Shown here in pieces: positions 8,220 to 16,062 of a stretch of 64,000 bases of DNA. Each line of letters opens with the position of its first letter. The stretch's first letter is position 1. Below the pieces are notes generated by a model. That model was not told the origin of the DNA. It was given only the letters and a program-made list of their open reading frames with translations, and did no database searches. Source of the DNA: Bacillus_BU sp051233475 (GTDB lineage Bacteria; Bacillota; Bacilli; Bacillales; Cytobacillaceae); NCBI RefSeq assembly GCF_051233475.1, contig NZ_JBKFGH010000006.1, forward strand, positions 247,993 through 311,992, written 5' to 3'. Both the position numbers and the translations under genes were made by a program.

Positions 8220-9694
8220 CCTCAATTCTAAAAAAATACTTTCATTATGAAAAGTTCAGAGCGGGTCAGGAAGAAGTCATCTCCTCAGTTCTTGCCGGAC
8301 ATCACACTTTAGCCATGCTTCCTACTGGAACCGGGAAATCTTTATGCTACCAATTTCCGGGTTATTTATTAAAGGGACAAGTACTGATTGTTTCACCTTT
8401 ATTATCATTAATGCAAGATCAGGTGGAGCAAATGAAGATGAAGGGAGAAAAAAAGGTTATTGCGATTAATTCCTTCTTAAATCCCCAACAGAAAAAAAAC
8501 GCTTTATTAAACTTAAATAAATACAAGTTTATTTTTATTTCTCCGGAAATGCTTGGTGTGGATAGTGTAGTTAAGGCACTGGGGCAACAATTCATCTCAC
8601 TTTTTGTGATTGATGAAGCCCACTGTATTTCACAATGGGGCTATGATTTTCGTCCTGACTACTTAAAATTGGGGGCCATTCGTCAGAAGCTCAATAATCC
8701 AATTACTTTGGCATTAACCGCGACAGCTACTAAGGAAGTAAGGGATGATATCAAAACATCCTTGGGGCTTAGCAGTTGTCAGGAAATTATCTACTCAGTT
8801 GACCGGCCGAATATTTCCATCAAAATAGAGAAAATGTCGGATCATACACAAAAGCAGGATCGGGTTTATGAATTAGTGCAGCAATTACAAGGTCCAGGAA
8901 TTGTTTATTTTTCTAGTAAAAAAATGGCTGAACAAACCGCCGCTTTTTTACGTGAAAATGGCTTAACTAAAGTCATGGCTTACCATGGCGGATTAGAAAT
9001 TGAGCAGCGGATCTTAATCCAACAACAGTTTATCAATGGACAACTGGATGTCATTTGTGCAACGAGTGCATTTGGGATGGGGGTCAACAAAGAAAATATC
9101 CGCTATATTATCCATTATCATTTGCCAATGCAAATGGAGTCTTATTTACAAGAAATTGGACGTGCCGGAAGAGATGGTCATGATAGTATTGCCATTTTGC
9201 TCTATACCCCTGGTGATGAGGTTTTGGCGATTCAACTATCTGAAGGCGAGCTCCCTGCAAAAGAGCAAATCGAATATTTCGCTCTTCTCACTAAAGATAA
9301 GCACGAGCAAATGTCTGAATTTCGACTCGAAGAATGGAAAATGATCGTTGGCTTTACTGATACGCAATGGCGGATTGTCCGTGAATTTTTAGATTTGGCC
9401 GTCACAACCAAAATAGACAGTCAAATTCAAGAATTAACTCATTTTGTAGAAAACCGAATTACATTAAAACGCGCAAAAATTTCTGCCATCACCAATTGGA
9501 TTCATTCACAGGAGTGCAGAAGAAGGGCCATCCTTAGCTATTTTGGGGAGGAGCCGGTTACCAAAGCCAGTAATTGCTGCGATAATTGCGGGATAAATGA
9601 TGATCCGTTTCTCGCTAAAGGCGAAGGCGAGAGCCGGGAAGATGAAACATTATTCAATTGGAAGTCATATTTGTCAGATATTTTATTAAATTAA
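8210..9694 (+). CDS. recQ: RecQ family ATP-dependent DNA helicase (RecS/YpbC type)
   Basis: A 3'-5' superfamily 2 DNA helicase involved in recombination and fork repair. The 494 residues show Walker A LPTGTGKS (37-44), the DEAH box VIDEAHCISQWGYDFRPDY, SAT-like TATAT, helicase C motifs (YHGGL, ATSAFGMGV, QEIGRAGRDG) and a zinc-binding cysteine set near the C-terminus (CRRRAI, CCDNCG). It lacks the C-terminal HRDC domain of E. coli RecQ and so resembles the short B. subtilis paralogue RecS (YpbC). It overlaps ypbB by 10 nt. Confidence 0.95.
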   Translation: MELTSILKKYFHYEKFRAGQEEVISSVLAGHHTLAMLPTGTGKSLCYQFPGYLLKGQVLIVSPLLSLMQDQVEQMKMKGEKKVIAINSFLNPQQKKNALLNLNKYKFIFISPEMLGVDSVVKALGQQFISLFVIDEAHCISQWGYDFRPDYLKLGAIRQKLNNPITLALTATATKEVRDDIKTSLGLSSCQEIIYSVDRPNISIKIEKMSDHTQKQDRVYELVQQLQGPGIVYFSSKKMAEQTAAFLRENGLTKVMAYHGGLEIEQRILIQQQFINGQLDVICATSAFGMGVNKENIRYIIHYHLPMQMESYLQEIGRAGRDGHDSIAILLYTPGDEVLAIQLSEGELPAKEQIEYFALLTKDKHEQMSEFRLEEWKMIVGFTDTQWRIVREFLDLAVTTKIDSQIQELTHFVENRITLKRAKISAITNWIHSQECRRRAILSYFGEEPVTKASNCCDNCGINDDPFLAKGEGESREDETLFNWKSYLSDILLN

Positions 9695-9708
9695 GTGGGA
9701 AAAACAAA

Positions 9709-10317
9709 ATGAAAAATCGTTATAATGAATTAATAAAAGAACTATCAGAGAAGGAATTATTATTTCATCTTTACCTCACGCAATTGATTTTATTTATTAT
9801 TTCGTTCATCATTGGAATTTTTTTGATTGATGATTACTCCGCTTTTTTTCAATTATTTGATTGGAGTGATTCCAATGTTTACTTGGTTGGAGGTGGAGCC
9901 GCTCTTGTTGTAGTCATAATCGATACATTGCTGACTAAAATACTTCCGGAGCATTTCTATTTCGACGGTGGTTTAAACGAGAGGATTTTTCAAAATAGGA
10001 ATGTAGTGCATATTGCTATTATTGCAAGTTTAGTAGCATTTAGTGAAGAAATATTATTTCGGGGTGTCATTCAAACCCATTATGGACTAATCATTTCCAG
10101 CATTCTTTTTGCCTTAGTCCATTATCGTTATCTTTTTAATTGGTTTTTATTTTTAAATATCATTCTACTAAGTTTTTTAATTGGTTATTTATATGATGTT
10201 ACTGAAAATTTATCTGTAACCATTTTTATGCATTTTCTTATTGATTTTCTTTTAGGCTTAATGATTCGCTTAAAACATAACAAATTAGAAAGAACAGGAA
10301 GAGATGTTCATGAATAA
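9709..10317 (+). CDS. ypbD: CPBP family intramembrane metalloprotease YpbD
   Basis: A 202-residue polytopic membrane protein with the CPBP (CAAX protease, Abi) signature: paired glutamates and arginine in FSEEILFRG, then histidines in FALVHYRY and MHFLIDF. Such proteins are membrane-embedded proteases; the substrate here is unknown. An in-frame start at 9658 would lie inside recQ. The ATG at 9709 was chosen because it follows the recQ stop by 14 nt and begins with typical charged residues. It is part of the ypbB-recQ-ypbD-ypbE run. Confidence 0.88.
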   Translation: MKNRYNELIKELSEKELLFHLYLTQLILFIISFIIGIFLIDDYSAFFQLFDWSDSNVYLVGGGAALVVVIIDTLLTKILPEHFYFDGGLNERIFQNRNVVHIAIIASLVAFSEEILFRGVIQTHYGLIISSILFALVHYRYLFNWFLFLNIILLSFLIGYLYDVTENLSVTIFMHFLIDFLLGLMIRLKHNKLERTGRDVHE

Positions 10318-11032
10318 AGAGGCACCATATCGGCAGAAAACAGATCATACTCGGCGAAGAATAGGCCGTACTACAATAACGGAGGGCGCATCCACTTCAG
10401 GAAAATTGCCTCCACGCAGTGAAATCCATCATCAAAAACGGAAAAAAAGCAGCAAAAAGGTTAGTTTTCCGTTAATACGGATTCAAGTCATATTTTTTAT
10501 CTTGTTACCTATTACTATTTTTGCTTTATATACTTATCGGGATCAGATTTTGCCAAGTGAAAAAACGCCTGTATCTGAGGAAAAGAGCGGTTATGAAACG
10601 ATTACAGTGGATAATGAGGATAGCGCTAAGAATTCCACAAAGGATACTCAAAAGTCTGACTCAGAAGAAAAAGCACCAGAAACGAATCAAACTGGTGCAG
10701 AGGAAGATAATACAGGCAGTTCCACAACGGACAATAACGAACCAATTGCAGAAGAAAACAATCAATCTCCTTCACCACAATCCGATGTCACAACAAGTGG
10801 AGATGCAGCTCAGCAGCAAACGGTTGTCAATGATGCAAGTGGGGCTAACGCTACCCCGGAGACCAATACTGTAGAAATAAAACAGCATACGGTTCAGACG
10901 GGTGAGACCTTGTATCGTATTGCAATGAAGTATTACCAATCGAAAGATGGAGTTGACATTATTAAGAAGGCTAATAATCTTACTAGTAATGAAATCCGTG
11001 TTGGGCAAGTTTTAAAAATCCCAATCCAATAG
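10310..11032 (+). CDS. ypbE: LysM domain membrane protein YpbE
   Basis: A roughly 240-residue bitopic protein. It has a basic cytoplasmic N-terminus with KRKKSSKK, one membrane helix (about 52-72), a long Ser/Thr/Glu/Asn-rich extracellular linker, and a C-terminal LysM domain (about 192-240: HTVQTGETLYRIAMKYY ending RVGQVLKIPIQ) that should bind peptidoglycan. Of two close ATGs (10304 and 10310) the second has better spacing from AGGAAGAG. It overlaps the ypbD end by 8 nt. The family is conserved in Bacillus; its function is not established. Confidence 0.87.
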   Translation: MNKEAPYRQKTDHTRRRIGRTTITEGASTSGKLPPRSEIHHQKRKKSSKKVSFPLIRIQVIFFILLPITIFALYTYRDQILPSEKTPVSEEKSGYETITVDNEDSAKNSTKDTQKSDSEEKAPETNQTGAEEDNTGSSTTDNNEPIAEENNQSPSPQSDVTTSGDAAQQQTVVNDASGANATPETNTVEIKQHTVQTGETLYRIAMKYYQSKDGVDIIKKANNLTSNEIRVGQVLKIPIQ

Positions 11033-11039
11033 TCTATTT

Positions 11040-11072
11040 AAACTCCATTTTCGTCTTGAATGGAGTTTTTTT
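11040..11072 (+). terminator. Intrinsic terminator after ypbE
   Basis: A 10-bp stem AAACTCCATT/AATGGAGTTT (11040-11049 and 11059-11068) followed by a run of T. It ends the ypbB-recQ-ypbD-ypbE operon. Confidence 0.92.
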
Positions 11073-11130
11073 TTATTAGTGAGCACAAGGGGGAATGTAC
11101 AAGATATTTGGTCATTCACTAAACAAAAAG

Positions 11131-11158
11131 GACCGGGCGGTTTTATGCCCGGTTTTTC
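11131..11158 (+). terminator. Second terminator-like hairpin after ypbE
   Basis: A GC-rich stem ACCGGGC/GCCCGGT (11132-11138 and 11147-11153) followed by TTTTCTT. It lies just before the 52-bp array and would shield the array from upstream transcription. Confidence 0.75.
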
Positions 11159-11167
11159 TTATTGAAA

Positions 11168-11890
11168 CCTCGCTCAGGGACATTTTCATAGGTGTTGGAA
11201 GACCTTTTGTCCTTGAGAGCCTCGCTTAAGGACATTTTCATGGGTGCTGGAAGAACTTTTGTCCTTAAGAGCCTCACTCAAGGACATTTTCATGGATGTT
11301 GGAAGAACTTTTGTCCTAGAGAGCCTCGCTCAAGGACATTTTCATGGGTGTTGGAAGACCTTTTGTCCTTGAGAGCCTCGCTCAAGGACATTTTCATGGG
11401 TGTTGGAAGACCTTTTGTCCTTGAGAGCCTCGCTCAAGGACATTTTCATGGGTGTTGGAAGACCTTTTGTCCTTGAGAGCCTCGCTTAAGGACATTTTCA
11501 TGGGTGCTGGAAGAACTTTTGTCCTTGAGAGCCTCGCTCAAGGACATTTTCATGGGTGCTGGAAGAACTTTTGTCCTTGAGAGCCTTGCTCAAGGACATT
11601 TTCATGGGTGTTGGAAGAACTTTTGTCCTTGAGAGCCTCGCTCAGGGACATTTTCATAGGTGTTGGAAGACCTTTTGTCCTAGAGAGCCTCGCTTAAGGA
11701 CATTTTCATGGGTGCTGGAAGACCTTTTGTCCTTAAGAGCCTCACTCAAGGACATTTTCATGGATGTTGGAAGAACTTTTGTCCTAGAGAGCCTCGCTCA
11801 ATGACATTTTCATGGGTGTTGGAAGAACTTTTGTCCTAGAGAGCCTCGCTCAAGAACATTTTCATGGGTAAAGGAAAAACATTTGTCCTC
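11168..11890. repeat. 52-bp tandem repeat array 1, fourteen units
   Basis: The conserved GACATTTTC segment recurs exactly every 52 nt from 11179 to 11803. A last, diverged copy (AACATTTTC) begins at 11855. Each unit carries an inverted repeat CTCAAGGAC (27-base loop) GTCCTTGAG and a 7-base joiner. Units 1-3 share their private variants with units 10-12, so a block was duplicated. Units 2 and 11 have matching changes in both arms (CTTAAGGAC with GTCCTTAAG). Because 52 is not a multiple of three, open frames through it are artefacts. No gene lies here. Function is unknown. Confidence 0.95.
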
Positions 11891-11894
11891 CCCT

Positions 11895-11981
11895 GGCTAT
11901 GTTAAAGAACAATGTTGATTTTAAACACGCTGTGGATTGGAGTACCTAGAGCGGAAATCCACAGCCAAATTTAACACAGCT
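11895..11981 (+). repeat. Repeat family A, short internally deleted copy
   Basis: It starts with GGCTATGTTAAAGAACAA and ends AAATTTAACACAGC, the terminal inverted repeats of family A. The GC-rich middle seen in the other copies is missing. The inner stem reads CTGTGGATT...AATCCACAG, whereas other copies have CTGTTGATT...AATCAACAG, a paired substitution. It abuts the end of the 52-bp array. Confidence 0.8.
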
Positions 11982-12060
11982 ATCCTATAAAACGACTACT
12001 TCCTTTGTTCATATTTCGATGGACAAGAACATAAGATGGTAATGGACAGGGGGGAATAAA

Positions 12061-12519
12061 ATGGATCATTCGATTTTGATGCTCGATGAACGAACCGATC
12101 TCGTTACAAAACAGATGCTAAATAATGTAGTAAAGCGAAAAAAGAAATATGATCAATTTAAACAAAAGCATCTTTTGGTCATGTCGGCTACGTTGTTCTT
12201 TTCATTTTGCTATTTAGTATATTTATATATTACTGTCGTTAATCCCTATTCATATTCCTTTTCCGCTATGTTTTCAGCTTATGTAAATAATATTTTAAAT
12301 TTATATTTTCTTATCATAACCCTTGGAACATATGGTCTGATGAACCTCCTCCGTGAAAAGAGGGATAAGGCAGAAAAAGAATTCCATGCTCTTAGGTGTG
12401 AGATTATTGATAAAAGCAAGGATTTATGGAAGAAAGAAGAAGCGTGGTCTAATCGCCATCTCGTTTTTGAGATGATGAAAAAAAACTTTGACATCAATTT
12501 ATACCATGAAAATAAATGA
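12061..12519 (+). CDS. ypbF: YpbF family membrane protein (DUF2663)
   Basis: A 152-residue protein with two central membrane helices (about 40-60 and 75-98), flanked by a basic N-terminal region and a long charged C-terminal helix that looks coiled-coil-forming (REKRDKAEKEFHALR). Length and position match B. subtilis YpbF. Function is unknown. The start follows GGGGGGAATAAA. It converges with the cotJ operon. Confidence 0.85.
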   Translation: MDHSILMLDERTDLVTKQMLNNVVKRKKKYDQFKQKHLLVMSATLFFSFCYLVYLYITVVNPYSYSFSAMFSAYVNNILNLYFLIITLGTYGLMNLLREKRDKAEKEFHALRCEIIDKSKDLWKKEEAWSNRHLVFEMMKKNFDINLYHENK

Positions 12520-12542
12520 GGCTGTCATAAAAATGAACAGCC
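12520..12542. terminator. Hairpin between convergent ypbF and cotJC
   Basis: A short stem GGCTGT/ACAGCC (12520-12525 and 12537-12542) lies right after the ypbF stop. No clear T-run follows on either strand, so termination here is weak or uncertain. Confidence 0.35.
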
Positions 12543-12560
12543 CCGCCAGGATATTAGATT

Positions 12561-13130
12561 TTAGAAAAACTGTTTTTTGCCTTGTTCTTCTTTTAATATT
12601 TCAACTGCCTCTCGAAATCTTTGGGAGTGGATAATTTCTCTTTCTCTTAAAAATCTTAAACCATCATTTAAATCAGGATCATCACTCATATTAATAATCC
12701 ATTGATAAGTAGCTCTTGCTTTTTCTTCTGCCGCTATGTCTTCGTATAAATCGGCAATGGGGTCACCTTTTGCCTGTATATAGGTGGCAGTAAATGGCAC
12801 GCCTGCAGCATTATGATAAAAGAGGGCATTATCATGGTTAGCGTAATGGCCGTCTAATCCGGCTGCTATCATTTGGTCAGGAGTAGCATCTTTTGTCAGT
12901 TTATACACCATGGTTGCAATCATTTCTAAATGGGCAAGTTCTTCTGTCCCTATATCCGTTAATAAGCCTATTACCTTATCAGGAATGCTGTACCGTTGAT
13001 TTAAATATCTAAGAGCAGCGGCCAATTCTCCGTCTGCGCCTCCATATTGCTCAATCAAAAATTTGGCTAATTTAGGATTACAGCAGCTAACCTTGACAGG
13101 ATATTGGAGCTTCTTTTCATATACCCACAT
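12561..13130 (-). CDS. cotJC: Spore coat protein CotJC, manganese catalase family
   Basis: A 189-residue ferritin-like protein of the Mn-catalase family, deposited in the inner spore coat. Metal-binding Glu/His motifs are visible as EELAHLEM (about 65-72), EDIAAEEKARATYQ and REREIIHSQRFREA. It is almost identical to B. subtilis CotJC in the visible regions, including the start MWVYEKKLQYPVKVS. AAAGGAGG lies 11-12 nt upstream. It is the third gene of cotJABC, a mother-cell (SigE) operon in B. subtilis. Here a family B repeat lies between cotJB and cotJC. Confidence 0.96.
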   Translation of the reverse strand: MWVYEKKLQYPVKVSCCNPKLAKFLIEQYGGADGELAAALRYLNQRYSIPDKVIGLLTDIGTEELAHLEMIATMVYKLTKDATPDQMIAAGLDGHYANHDNALFYHNAAGVPFTATYIQAKGDPIADLYEDIAAEEKARATYQWIINMSDDPDLNDGLRFLREREIIHSQRFREAVEILKEEQGKKQFF

Positions 13131-13165
13131 AAAGCCATAAACCTCCTTTTATAGGTTTTCTCCCG

Positions 13166-13330
13166 GCGCCGGTCGCCCCTGTGCGAGCCGTCTCCGCTTT
13201 TATAATATCCAGCTTCAGCGGCTAGGGGCTCGGGTCATAAGCCAATCTGACCAAAAGGTCAAAAAGCGACCTTTCGGCCAGCTCGTCTTATGCCGGTCGC
13301 CCCTGTGCGAGCCGCTTCCGCTTTTATAAT
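13166..13330 (-). repeat. Repeat family B, one full and one truncated copy in the cotJ operon
   Basis: On the minus strand this is one full unit (about 13208-13330) followed by the first 40 nt of a second (about 13166-13205), marked by the duplicated string GCCGGTCGCCCCTGTGCGAG at both ends. It begins within a few nt of the cotJB stop. It diverges from the 17.3-kb copies but keeps the same folded form, with stems CATAAG/CTTATG and GGTC/GACC. Confidence 0.85.
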
Positions 13331-13584
13331 TGCCACGGCCATGGGGGATCGTTCCAATTCCATGGATATCCAGAATAGCTATTGCCGTATTGCATCAGGG
13401 GACCAAACTGACTTTCAAATAATTTTTTTAATCTTTTTCGTTCTTTTGCACAGGAATTAAACTGGTTGATTGCTTCAGAATCTTGAGGATGGGTATCTAA
13501 ATACAAAGTAAGCTCAACCAGGACGAAGTCAACAGCCTGAAGTTGTTCCATTAATTGATAAAATTCAGGAGGCACCTGTTTCAT
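13324..13584 (-). CDS. cotJB: Spore coat protein CotJB
   Basis: An 86-residue coat protein, helical at the N-terminus (FYQLMEQLQAVDFVLVELTLYLDTHP) with a Trp/Pro/Gly/Tyr-rich tail (YPWNWNDPPWPW). This fits the CotJB family of about 87 residues. Its start overlaps the cotJA end by 4 nt (ATGA), so the two are coupled. The stop codon directly abuts a family B repeat, so the natural spacing to cotJC has been altered. Confidence 0.94.
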   Translation of the reverse strand: MKQVPPEFYQLMEQLQAVDFVLVELTLYLDTHPQDSEAINQFNSCAKERKRLKKLFESQFGPLMQYGNSYSGYPWNWNDPPWPWQL

Positions 13585-13811
13585 GACGGATTACTCTCCT
13601 TTGCTCGTTCATATGGGCTGAACCAAGGGTCATAAAATGGTTTCCATAAAGTCCCCGCTCGGAGCGCCTCGTGAGGCGAAAATTGTGGTAAATTTGGCGG
13701 CTGAAATCCAATATATAGATTCGGTGGAGTGGAAAAGGTTTTAACTTTTATCGGTGGACATGGATCAAATGGACTTGAATAGGGATAATAATTCTTTCTA
13801 ACTGTAAACAT
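13581..13811 (-). CDS. cotJA: Spore coat associated protein CotJA
   Basis: A 76-residue Pro/Phe/Tyr-rich protein (YYPYSSPFDPCPP, FQPPNLPQFSPHEALRAGTLWKPFYDPW). This is the CotJA signature, required in B. subtilis for CotJC assembly. It is the first gene of the minus-strand operon, preceded by GGGGAGGTAG. The upstream region is AT-rich; a SigE promoter is expected but no match good enough to report was seen. Confidence 0.94.
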   Translation of the reverse strand: MFTVRKNYYPYSSPFDPCPPIKVKTFSTPPNLYIGFQPPNLPQFSPHEALRAGTLWKPFYDPWFSPYERAKESNPS

Positions 13812-14051
13812 AACTACCTCCCCTTTAAATTTTATTATTTTACAAAGAAGGCTAATATCAACTTGAATAAACTTAGATGAAACATTATTCCAATGCTAGA
13901 AAGGAACTACGTCATTTAATTCTATGCAAAAGTTTTTTTAATCATGAACATTGATATCGGTCTTTATTTAGGTTTAGCTTATTGTAAAACGAAATTTAAA
14001 TATGGATAAAATAGTGAAGACCCTTCATAGAGTGGTATAGGAGGGATTTTT

Positions 14052-14435
14052 GTGTTTATTATTATTTGTCAGTTAATTTGCGGACTTATTTGCGGATTTT
14101 TAGTGATTAAATGGATCCCATTTACACTTCCAATCGAACTATCAGAGCTATTTGTTTCATTTGTATTAGATCCGGTTGAATTTTTTGCAGCATCAGTGGT
14201 GTTTATAATCGGGACTATTATCCATGGCAATCTCATAAAATACATATTCACATTAACGGTTGCTTTTATAAGGAAACAACATGGTTCTTATGTTAAATTG
14301 ATTTTAAGCTATGGGGCGGTTGTGAATTTTTTAATTTTATTTAAACTAAGTTTTTGGCATGCATTAGCTTTTTTATGTTTTTCGTTCGTTTATGGTATGA
14401 TTTCGATAGATTTTAGTAAGGGAAGGGTTTATTAG
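14052..14435 (+). CDS. Small polytopic membrane protein, unknown function
   Basis: A 127-residue, very hydrophobic protein with about four membrane helices. It begins MFIIICQLICGLICGFLVIKW, contains a conserved-looking segment ELFVSFVLDPVEFFA, and ends in a short basic tail. The start is GTG with TAGGAGGGA upstream. Its stop is 8 nt before ypbG, so the two are probably one operon. I do not recognise a named family; it could be a divergent relative of small ypb-region membrane proteins. Confidence 0.7.
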   Translation: MFIIICQLICGLICGFLVIKWIPFTLPIELSELFVSFVLDPVEFFAASVVFIIGTIIHGNLIKYIFTLTVAFIRKQHGSYVKLILSYGAVVNFLILFKLSFWHALAFLCFSFVYGMISIDFSKGRVY

Positions 14436-14443
14436 GTGGAAAT

Positions 14444-15247
14444 ATGATTTTCATTAGCTTTATGTTGGGGTTTGCGATTCTTTTCCTTATTTTTATGGTA
14501 AAAGAGGCATTTACCAATAGAATTTTGAATCATGAACTATCCTTTTCGGAGTTCCCGGAGAGTTTTAATCCAGTTACTATCTTTTTTATATCTGATATTC
14601 ATCGACGTGAAATATCAGATTACGTAATTACTGAAGCATTGGGTAAGGCTGATATGGTTATTATTGGCGGTGATTTAACAGAACATAAAGTCCCTTTTCA
14701 AAGGGTGAGAAAAAATATCGAGAAATTAACAACAATTGCTCCAGTTTATTTTGTTTGGGGAAACAATGATTATGAGGTCGATACCAAATTATTACATTCT
14801 ATGTTATTGGATTTAGGTGTAACGGTTTTAAGAAATACTGCAACCTCCTTTGAATCGAGGGAGGGTGATTTTTTTCATTTAGTAGGAATTGATGATGTTG
14901 GTACGGAGCGAGATTGTCTAAATGATGCTCTACTGGCTGCAAAAAAAGAGGGTTTTCGATTATTAGTTAGTCATAATCCTGAAATTATTGATAAGATTAT
15001 CCCAGAACATAATATCCATTTTGTTTTATCAGGTCATACACATGGTGGACAAATTCGTATATTTGGTTATGGCCCCTATGAAAAAGGGGGTATAAAGAAA
15101 ATAGCGAATACCATTTTATTCGTTAGTAACGGCTATGGGACAACCGCTCTGCCGCTTAGATTAGGAGCAAAGGCTGAAACTCATCTTATTACGATTAAAC
15201 ACAGTGCTAAAAACAATCAGCTTCTTCGAAAATCTACACTTAGCTGA
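14444..15247 (+). CDS. ypbG: Metallophosphoesterase YpbG
   Basis: A 267-residue calcineurin-like metallophosphatase anchored by an N-terminal membrane helix (about 1-20). The two-metal site is complete: SDIHRR (Asp, His), IGGDLTEH (Asp), GNNDYE (GNHD variant with Asn in place of His), LVSHNPE (His) and SGHTHGGQ (His-x-His). The family resembles YkuE/YpbG, some members of which act on phospholipid-linked pyrophosphates. The substrate here is unknown. The start follows GTGGAAAT and is coupled to the upstream membrane gene. Confidence 0.88.
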   Translation: MIFISFMLGFAILFLIFMVKEAFTNRILNHELSFSEFPESFNPVTIFFISDIHRREISDYVITEALGKADMVIIGGDLTEHKVPFQRVRKNIEKLTTIAPVYFVWGNNDYEVDTKLLHSMLLDLGVTVLRNTATSFESREGDFFHLVGIDDVGTERDCLNDALLAAKKEGFRLLVSHNPEIIDKIIPEHNIHFVLSGHTHGGQIRIFGYGPYEKGGIKKIANTILFVSNGYGTTALPLRLGAKAETHLITIKHSAKNNQLLRKSTLS

Positions 15248-15319
15248 AAACAAATCACCTTCTAAGAAATATCACATACATTACCATAAGAGCTTTTGTT
15301 CATGGCAGGGGGCTGCATC

Positions 15320-15898
15320 ATGCGCTTGGAAAGATTAACATACAACAAAATAAAGTTTTTTCTTACGTTTGATGATTTGTATGACCGAGGTTTATCCAAA
15401 GATGATATTTGGAGAGATTCTTTAAAATGGCATCAATTATTCCATGATATGCTCGAAGAAGCTAATGAGGAGTTTGGTGTGGAGATACAGGGTACGATTG
15501 CTGTAGAAATATTTTCTCTTCAAGCCCAAGGGATGGTTATGATTTTAACAATGGAGGAATCAGACCAAGAAGAAGAATCTCTTGATGATGTCTTTATCGA
15601 AATGCAGGTAACAGTTGATGACTGTGAAGAAATCTTGTTTGAATTTTCTAGTATTGAGGAAGTCATCCAATTGTCAAAACGATTTAGCACGATGAAAGTT
15701 AATGGCGGAGGCCTGTATGCAATGAATGATAAATATTATCTTCTATTTGAAAATATCGAGGCAGAAGAAAAAAATAAACTAATTTCCGTGCTTGCGGAAT
15801 ATGGTGATCCTTCTCTTCTCAGTATCCACCGCTTAATCGAATATGGAAAACAAATAGTAAAACAGAATGCTATTGAAACAATTGTGAAATATTTCTAA
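15320..15898 (+). CDS. mecB: Adaptor protein MecB (YpbH), MecA paralogue
   Basis: A 192-residue adaptor for the ClpCP protease. The N-terminal substrate-binding part begins MRLERLTYNKIKFFLTFDDL and contains LSKDDIWRDSLKWH, followed by an acidic linker and a C-terminal domain (about 105-192) that binds ClpC. It lacks the length of MecA and lies at the ypbH position. An in-frame ATG at 15296 is possible, but the family begins at 15320, which also has AGGGGG upstream. Confidence 0.9.
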   Translation: MRLERLTYNKIKFFLTFDDLYDRGLSKDDIWRDSLKWHQLFHDMLEEANEEFGVEIQGTIAVEIFSLQAQGMVMILTMEESDQEEESLDDVFIEMQVTVDDCEEILFEFSSIEEVIQLSKRFSTMKVNGGGLYAMNDKYYLLFENIEAEEKNKLISVLAEYGDPSLLSIHRLIEYGKQIVKQNAIETIVKYF

Positions 15899-15983
15899 AC
15901 AGGGGCAGTATGCCTCTTTTTTATTATTGATAAATTATTAAGGGTGTTGTTATCTAAAAATAGTTTATTTATTAAATGTTATC

Positions 15984-16011
15984 TTGCATAAATCATTATT
16001 AAATGTATACT
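15984..16011 (+). promoter_or_regulatory. Candidate SigA promoter of gudB
   Basis: TTGCAT (15984-15989) and TATACT (16006-16011) are separated by 16 nt, with a TG one base before the -10. It lies about 50 nt ahead of the gudB ATG. Confidence 0.5.
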
Positions 16012-16062
16012 ATGTCAATAAAGCGGACATAGCCGCTACAGTGAACATTAGGAGGTTTCACA

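Noticed and set aside
11192..11804. Open reading frames of 94 and 82 codons with an internal peptide repeat
   Set aside because: They run through the 52-bp array. Since 52 is not a multiple of three, the frame cycles through all phases; there is no proper start context, and the peptide is an artefact of repeat DNA.
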